From Microbacterium marinilacus (GTDB taxonomy: Bacteria; Actinomycetota; Actinomycetes; Actinomycetales; Microbacteriaceae): DNA of 64,000 nucleotides. Positions 60,146-64,000 of this stretch are shown here, one piece after another. The stretch covers positions 43,127 through 107,126 of the forward strand of contig NZ_JAIJZW010000001.1 in NCBI RefSeq assembly GCF_019753765.1. Direction: 5' to 3'. Positions within the stretch are counted from its first letter, which is position 1, and each line of letters starts with the position of its first letter. The position numbers were made by a program, and so were the translations under genes. Below the pieces are notes generated by a model, which worked only from the letters and a program-made list of their open reading frames with translations, ran no database searches and was not told the origin of the DNA.

Positions 60146-60223
60146 TATCAGGAATGCCTAAGTCACTACTTAGTCTGAGACTATATCAGGAATGATCCAT
60201 CAACAACTGCTTCATTTCTGATA
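60146..60223. promoter_or_regulatory. Lysogeny-control operator region
   Basis: AT-rich divergent region between the excisionase-like and XRE genes. TATCAGGAATG occurs at 60146-60156 and 60184-60194, and inverted with one mismatch at 60213-60223. Between them is CTAAGT-N4-ACTTAG (60158-60173). Likely repressor operators and the two divergent promoters. Confidence 0.7.
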
Positions 60224-60234
60224 GATTTGGTGGC

Positions 60235-60819
60235 GTGGCGAAGAGTGATGCAGAGATCGGGGCGAATCTGAAGCGGCTCCGGGGGGCGATGAGTCAGACG
60301 GAGTTGGCGCGCCTGATGGCAAAGCGAGGCCACCGTTGGTCCCAGCCGACTGTGGTCGCGGTGGAGCGAGGGGAGCGGCCGATCCGATTGACCGAAGCGG
60401 AGGATGTCGGTCAGATCCTCGACTCGGGCATCTTCCTGTTGCTGTCAGACGGGAACAAGCTCGGACTTACGATGCGATACCGCAAGGTCTCCGACGTCGA
60501 AGACCGGTTCGGCAACCTGGTCCAGGAGATCTTCGACGCGCAGAAGTCGCTCGCGATCGGTGCGGACGGCCGAATCGACGATGAGCTGAGGGAGATGGGT
60601 CTGCGGCGTTCCCCGGTTCTGATCGCGTGGGAGCAGATGGTGCTCGTGATCGACAGGTGGGATGCGCTCGAACACTCCGTCGCGATGATCGAGGGATCGG
60701 ACCCGGAAGAAGCTGGCCTCGAAGAGCTTGCTGGCCTGCTCGAACACTGGCGAAGCGAGATTCAGCGCGCCGCCCCGAAGCGCGGCACGGACGATGGCGA
60801 GCATCAAACAGAGGCCTGA
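60235..60819 (+). CDS. XRE-family repressor of the element
   Basis: 194 aa. XRE HTH at about 6-60: IGANLKRLRGAMSQTELARL, then WSQPTVVAVERGERPIRLTE. The C-terminal half is unassigned and contains no visible LexA-type protease motif. GTG at 60235. Less GC-rich than the neighbours. The integrase ATG lies 26 nt inside its 3' end. Presumed master repressor holding the element dormant. Confidence 0.82.
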   Translation: MAKSDAEIGANLKRLRGAMSQTELARLMAKRGHRWSQPTVVAVERGERPIRLTEAEDVGQILDSGIFLLLSDGNKLGLTMRYRKVSDVEDRFGNLVQEIFDAQKSLAIGADGRIDDELREMGLRRSPVLIAWEQMVLVIDRWDALEHSVAMIEGSDPEEAGLEELAGLLEHWRSEIQRAAPKRGTDDGEHQTEA

Positions 60820-61921
60820 CGGTGTCTGGCGCGCCCGCTACCGGGACGAGGGCGGCAGGGAGCACGCCCGGCACTTCAAGCTCAAGCGGGACGCGCAGCG
60901 GTGGCTGGACGAGCAGACGGCGTCGATCGTCACGGGTCAGTACGCGGACCCGCGTGCGGGGAAGATCACCTGGACGGCCTGGGTCGAGCTGTGGCGCAGC
61001 CGGCAGACGTGGACTGAGGGCACGCACGACGCCGCGGAGACGGCGTGCAAGTCGGTGCCGTGGGGTGACAAGCCGATCAAGTCGGTGCGTCAGAGCGACG
61101 TGCAGGCGTGGGTCGCGGCCGAGCAGAAACGCGGTCTGAGCCCGTCGACGATCAAGACCCGCCTGAACTACGTCAGCATGGCGTTTCGCGCCGCTGTGGC
61201 CGACAGGCGCCTCGCCACGAACCCCTCTGAGGGCGTGAGTGCACCCCGGCGACGCCGAGCGGATGCCGCCATGCAGATCCTCACCGTCGACCAGCTGCGT
61301 GCCGCGCTCGACGCCGCCGGCACCTTCCGCGCCTTCGTCGCCGTCTGCGCGTTCGCCGGCCTCCGCCTGGGGGAGGCCGCGGGGCTGCGCGTGCGCGACG
61401 TCGACTTCCTGCGCCGCACAATCCGCGTCGAGCAGCAGGTGCAGGGCTCGACCATCAAGGCCGCGAAGATCGTCCCGCCGAAGTACGGCCAGGAACGCAC
61501 GATCGCCGTCCCCGACGAGCTCACCCGGATCCTGTCCGCGCACCTGGCGACGGAGGGCGGCGGTGGTGACGATCTGCTGTTCGTCACGGAGCTCGGCCGC
61601 ATGTGGAACCGGAACAGTGCCGCGGGGGAGTGGCGCGCGATCCGCGCCGCGGCGAAGCTCGGCGACGTCACGCTGCACGACCTGCGCCACACGTATGCCT
61701 CGAGCCTGATCGCCGCCGGCTGCGACGTCGTGACCGTGCAGCACGCACTCGGGCATGCTCAGCCGTCGATCACGCTCAACACGTACGCCCACCTGTGGCC
61801 CTCCGCGGAGGACAAGACGCGGGCCGCGGCCGCGGACTTCGCGCGGACTGTGCTCAATTCTGCGGACTCTCCGCGGACTGAGGGCGTAAAACCCCAGGTC
61901 AGCGGGCTAGATCACCGGTAG
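60794..61921 (+). CDS. Tyrosine recombinase (integrase)
   Basis: 375 aa. N-terminal arm-binding domain ([35 protein letters not shown]), core-binding SAM-like domain (about 60-150), and a catalytic domain with Arg191 (AGLRLGE), His295 and Arg298 (HDLRHTYAS), His321 (LGHAQ) and nucleophile Tyr331 (ITLNTYAHL). All catalytic residues are intact. Its last codons, including the TAG, lie in the attR core, so its stop is kept on excision. Confidence 0.95.
   Translation: MASIKQRPDGVWRARYRDEGGREHARHFKLKRDAQRWLDEQTASIVTGQYADPRAGKITWTAWVELWRSRQTWTEGTHDAAETACKSVPWGDKPIKSVRQSDVQAWVAAEQKRGLSPSTIKTRLNYVSMAFRAAVADRRLATNPSEGVSAPRRRRADAAMQILTVDQLRAALDAAGTFRAFVAVCAFAGLRLGEAAGLRVRDVDFLRRTIRVEQQVQGSTIKAAKIVPPKYGQERTIAVPDELTRILSAHLATEGGGGDDLLFVTELGRMWNRNSAAGEWRAIRAAAKLGDVTLHDLRHTYASSLIAAGCDVVTVQHALGHAQPSITLNTYAHLWPSAEDKTRAAAADFARTVLNSADSPRTEGVKPQVSGLDHR
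61860..61880 (+). repeat. Right arm-type integrase site
   Basis: GCGGACT at 61862-61868 and 61873-61879 (11-bp spacing); another copy is at 61843-61849. Lies in the integrase 3' coding region, 33 bp from the attR core. Confidence 0.7.
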
Positions 61922-62400
61922 TTGATGAACTGCAGGTCGACGTCGAGATCGGCGGCCTTGAGCACCCGGATGACCTCCTGCAGATCGTCGCGGCTCTTGC
62001 TCGACACGCGCAGCTCGTCGCCCTGGATCTGCGACTTGACGCCCTTGGGTGCCTCGTCGCGGATGATCTTGCCGATCTTCTTCGCGTTCTCCTGCGAGAT
62101 GCCGTCCTTGAGGCTCGAGACCAGCTTGAACTCCTTGCCGCTGGCGGTCGGCTCGCCCGACTCGAGGCTCTTCAGCGAGATCCCGCGCTTGATGAGCTTC
62201 GACTGGAACACGTCGAGCACCGCCTTGACGCGCTCCTCGCTGTTGGCGGTGATCAGGATCTGCTCGCCGCTCCAGGCGATGGAGGCGTCGGTGCCCTTGA
62301 AGTCGTAGCGCTGCTCGACCTCCTTGCGCGCCTGGTTGAGGGCGTTGTCCGCCTCCTGCTTGTCAACCTTGCTGACGATGTCGAAGCTGCTGTCGGCCAT
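61912..62400 (-). CDS. yajQ: YajQ-family nucleotide-binding protein
   Basis: 162 aa, full family length. [20 protein letters not shown] at the start, [18 protein letters not shown] block, [34 protein letters not shown], and the end [10 protein letters not shown]. YajQ proteins bind nucleotides (c-di-GMP in some species). The element is inserted at its very 3' end but the reading frame is restored. A TAGGCT box lies 7 nt before the ATG. Confidence 0.95.
   Translation of the reverse strand: MADSSFDIVSKVDKQEADNALNQARKEVEQRYDFKGTDASIAWSGEQILITANSEERVKAVLDVFQSKLIKRGISLKSLESGEPTASGKEFKLVSSLKDGISQENAKKIGKIIRDEAPKGVKSQIQGDELRVSSKSRDDLQEVIRVLKAADLDVDLQFINYR
61914..61929. repeat. attR core (16 bp) within yajQ and integrase ends
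   Basis: The same 16 bp as attL. On the minus strand it supplies the last codons of YajQ (FINYR) and the stop becomes TGA; on the plus strand it ends the integrase. Confidence 0.88.
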
Positions 62401-62407
62401 GCCGGCC

Positions 62408-62413
62408 AGCCTA
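62408..62413 (-). promoter_or_regulatory. -10 box TAGGCT before yajQ
   Basis: 7 nt to the ATG at 62400 on the minus strand; the promoter is outside the element and unaffected by it. Confidence 0.6.
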
Positions 62414-62510
62414 CTGCGGGGCGCGAGGACGTGCAGGATGCCGCCCCCGCTGCGGCGGTCTGTTCGTAGACTCGGACACGGCCCTGACAGACCGACATCC
62501 GAGAGGCTGT

Positions 62511-63002
62511 ATGCGAGCGCTCACCGAATCCGAGCTGCGAGAGTCGTTCGTCAACGCCGACGACTCCGAGGCCACCCTCATCGCGCTGCCGCACGACTTC
62601 CTGCTCACCGAGTGGGACCACCTCGACTTCCTCGCGTGGCGCGACCCGCGTTCGCGCGGGCGGGGCTACATCGTCGCCGAGATCGACGGGGCGGTCACCG
62701 GCGTCGTGCTGCGTGCCGCCGAGGGCTCTTCGCAGGCGCGCTCGGCCTTCTGCAACATCTGCCGCACGATGCAGCCCGGCAATCAGGTGTCGCTGTTCAC
62801 CGCGCGCAAGGCGGGCAGCGCGGGCGCGCACGGCGACAGCGTCGGCACGTACATCTGCGCAGACCTGTCGTGCCACGAGAACGTGCGACTCGCCCTGCCG
62901 CTCGCGCCGAGCGAGTACCGCGCGAGCGTCGACATGAAGATCGACGGCACCAAGCGGCGCACGCACGACTTCGTCGCCCGCGTGCTCGACGAGGCCGCGT
63001 GA
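62511..63002 (+). CDS. FBP-domain zinc-finger protein (EF-G-binding type)
   Basis: 163 aa. The C-terminal treble-clef finger uses [10 protein letters not shown] and [13 protein letters not shown]-type proteins (FusB-related fold) bind elongation factor G and can affect fusidic-acid sensitivity in other bacteria. ATG at 62511 after GAGAGG. Followed by tRNA-Tyr. Confidence 0.85.
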   Translation: MRALTESELRESFVNADDSEATLIALPHDFLLTEWDHLDFLAWRDPRSRGRGYIVAEIDGAVTGVVLRAAEGSSQARSAFCNICRTMQPGNQVSLFTARKAGSAGAHGDSVGTYICADLSCHENVRLALPLAPSEYRASVDMKIDGTKRRTHDFVARVLDEAA

Positions 63003-63123
63003 ACCCACCGCGGCGAGGGAGCGGCACACCCGGCGATGCGCGGCGATTTCTGCGGAGGCCGTGCGGCGGGTAACATGATCACTCGCGTCTCCGATTGGCT
63101 GAAAAAGTCAGTCGGGTGCGCAT

Positions 63124-63205
63124 GGCAGGTTGCCCGAGCGGCCAAAGGGAGCTGACTGTAAATCAGCCGCGTCATGCTTCGGGGGTTCGAATCCCTCACC
63201 TGCCA
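63124..63205 (+). tRNA. tRNA-Tyr (anticodon GTA)
   Basis: 82 nt. Acceptor GGCAGGT/ACCTGCC with discriminator A; anticodon stem GCTGA/TCAGC with 7-nt loop and GTA at 63158-63160; long variable arm (CCGCGTCATGCTTCGG region) as expected for tRNA-Tyr; T-loop TTCGAAT. The 3' CCA is not encoded (CCC follows). A TAACAT box at 63071 could be its -10. Confidence 0.95.
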
Positions 63206-63212
63206 CCCGCAA

Positions 63213-63248
63213 GAGAGGCCCGGCCCCGTCATAGGGACCGGGCCTCTC
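63213..63248 (+). terminator. Terminator of tRNA-Tyr
   Basis: 11-bp stem GAGAGGCCCGG / CCGGGCCTCTC with loop CCCCGTCATAGGGA. Same design as the hairpins at 4180, 26543 and 31540. Confidence 0.75.
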
Positions 63249-63428
63249 GGCGTCTGCGGCGAACCTCACGGTGAGGGGCCGCGTGCCGAAGCCCGGGTCC
63301 GCCGCGGAGCCATCCGAGAGCGCCTCCGACTCGCCGCCTTCCAAGGCGGCAGGACACCTGTGTGGCGGGCGGCGCCTCATGCCAGGATGTGAGCACGTGC
63401 CGTCGGGCGCACAGGCGAAGGGAGCCGC

Positions 63429-64000
63429 ATGTCGATTCCGGATCAGGGGGCGCCGCAGTACGTGTCCCAGCAGCCGCAGCCGCAGCCGCAGCCGCAGCCG
63501 CAGCCGCAGCCGCAGACGCCGTACCCGTCGCCCGCTCCGCAGAGCGGCGGCGACGGCGACGAGCGACGGGGCGCAGGGATGCCGAAGGTGCTGCGAGGCG
63601 CGGTCTGGATCGCGATCGGTGCGCTGCTCGCCGCGGCGATCGTCTGCGTCGTCTGGGTGCTCATCGGCCCCGAGGGCAACGCGATCGTGGGCCGCGCGTT
63701 CCTGACGATCCTGCTGCTGGCCGGCTTCTCCGGCATGGTGCTGGCCGAGGCCAGCGTCGCAGAGCGCCGGCCGAGCTGGCTCGTGCTGGCCAGCATGATC
63801 GGCTGGGTCGTCGTGCTGCTCGTCGGCGCCGTGAAGATCTGGACGCCGCTGCGCGAGATCCCCACCACGTACGGGGCACGGACCGAGGACCCGCTCGTGC
63901 GGGTGTGGGAGTTCGTCCTCGTCATCCTCGTCGTGCAGCTGGCGGTCTGGCACCAGCACTTCTGCTGGAAGGCCCATCAGCGTTACGTCACGACGTTCAC
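63429..64000 (+). CDS. Membrane protein with N-terminal QP repeat (partial, cut by window end)
   Basis: At least 190 residues. A soluble N-terminus with a Gln-Pro repeat is followed by spans LRGAVWIAIGALLAAAIVCV, FLTILLLAGFSGMVLAEASV, WLVLASMIGWVVVLLVGAVK and FVLVILVVQLAVW. ATG at 63429 with GAAGGGAG. No domain is recognised; it is the first part of a small multi-span protein. Confidence 0.75.
   Translation, partial: MSIPDQGAPQYVSQQPQPQPQPQPQPQPQTPYPSPAPQSGGDGDERRGAGMPKVLRGAVWIAIGALLAAAIVCVVWVLIGPEGNAIVGRAFLTILLLAGFSGMVLAEASVAERRPSWLVLASMIGWVVVLLVGAVKIWTPLREIPTTYGARTEDPLVRVWEFVLVILVVQLAVWHQHFCWKAHQRYVTTF
63471..63512 (+). repeat. (CAGCCG)7 hexanucleotide repeat
   Basis: Seven perfect units encoding alternating Gln-Pro. 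It is in frame, so slippage would change length, not reading frame. Confidence 0.9.

Larger units (their letters stand above)
52419..61929. mobile_element. Integrated phage satellite or reduced prophage in the yajQ 3' end
   Basis: Perfect 16-bp direct repeats ACCGGTAGTTGATGAA bound the element (52419-52434 and 61914-61929), 9,495 bp from core to core. Contents: integrase and XRE repressor (rightward), then a leftward chain of about fourteen mostly overlapping genes from an excisionase-like gene to an HK97-type capsid gene. Neither terminase, portal, tape measure nor lysis genes are visible. Arm-type repeats and operators are intact, and every gene has an open frame. Reading as a capsid-bearing satellite (cf-PICI-like) is inference; a deletion-reduced siphovirus prophage is the alternative. 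Confidence 0.88.

Overview
The window is very GC-rich DNA with GTG/ATG starts, 4-nt stop/start overlaps and the complete menaquinone branch. Together these indicate a Gram-positive actinobacterium, most likely Microbacteriaceae (Microbacterium-like). A striking local habit is a TANNNT -10 box 6-8 nt before the start codon of many genes, which implies leaderless mRNAs.

Layout, left to right. (1) 152-4042: fructose operon with a DeoR-type regulator, 1-phosphofructokinase and a fused PTS EIIABC. (2) 4225-10260: a YhgE/Pip-like heptad-repeat membrane protein and an MMPL exporter, divergent from a TetR regulator over two tandem palindromic operators. (3) 10263-26520: menaquinone biosynthesis (menC, menB, menE, menA, menD, menF, menG, polyprenyl diphosphate synthase) interleaved with an F420-type oxidoreductase, small membrane proteins, PPK2, a glycerate kinase/alditol oxidase pair, a DUF402 protein and an FprA-type ferredoxin-NADP reductase. 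(4) 26742-31527: a RbsA/RhaT-type sugar ABC transporter (ATPase, two permeases, lipoprotein) behind a LacI-type operator. (5) 31664-33226: a DEAD-box helicase. (6) 33480-39967: an AraC regulator divergent from a benzaldehyde-dehydrogenase-like ALDH, followed by a second sugar-type ABC transporter. (7) 39996-47841: a maltodextrin/alpha-glucoside locus (LacI, GH13, MalEFG-like, alpha/beta hydrolase) with no ATPase gene. (8) 47888-52324: an accessory-looking run of small genes, including two 92-aa paralogues, DUF378, cupin, two coupled hypotheticals and a small DivIVA-motif protein.

(9) 52419-61929 is an integrated mobile element, 9,495 bp from core to core, bounded by perfect 16-bp direct repeats. 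The right repeat forms the 3' end of yajQ. It carries an intact tyrosine integrase, an XRE repressor, an excisionase-like gene and one long leftward chain of overlapping genes. That chain encodes a replication-type winged-helix protein, a phage WhiB, a zinc-finger protein, an M23-peptidase tail-type protein, several small proteins and, last, an HK97-type major capsid protein. No terminase, portal or tail tape-measure gene is visible. A compact capsid-encoding phage satellite (or a strongly reduced prophage) is the best reading, and it is the most interesting object here.

(10) 61912-64000: intact yajQ, an FBP-domain zinc-finger protein, tRNA-Tyr with its terminator, and the start of a QP-repeat membrane protein running off the window.

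All functions are assigned by reading motifs; no database search was possible.
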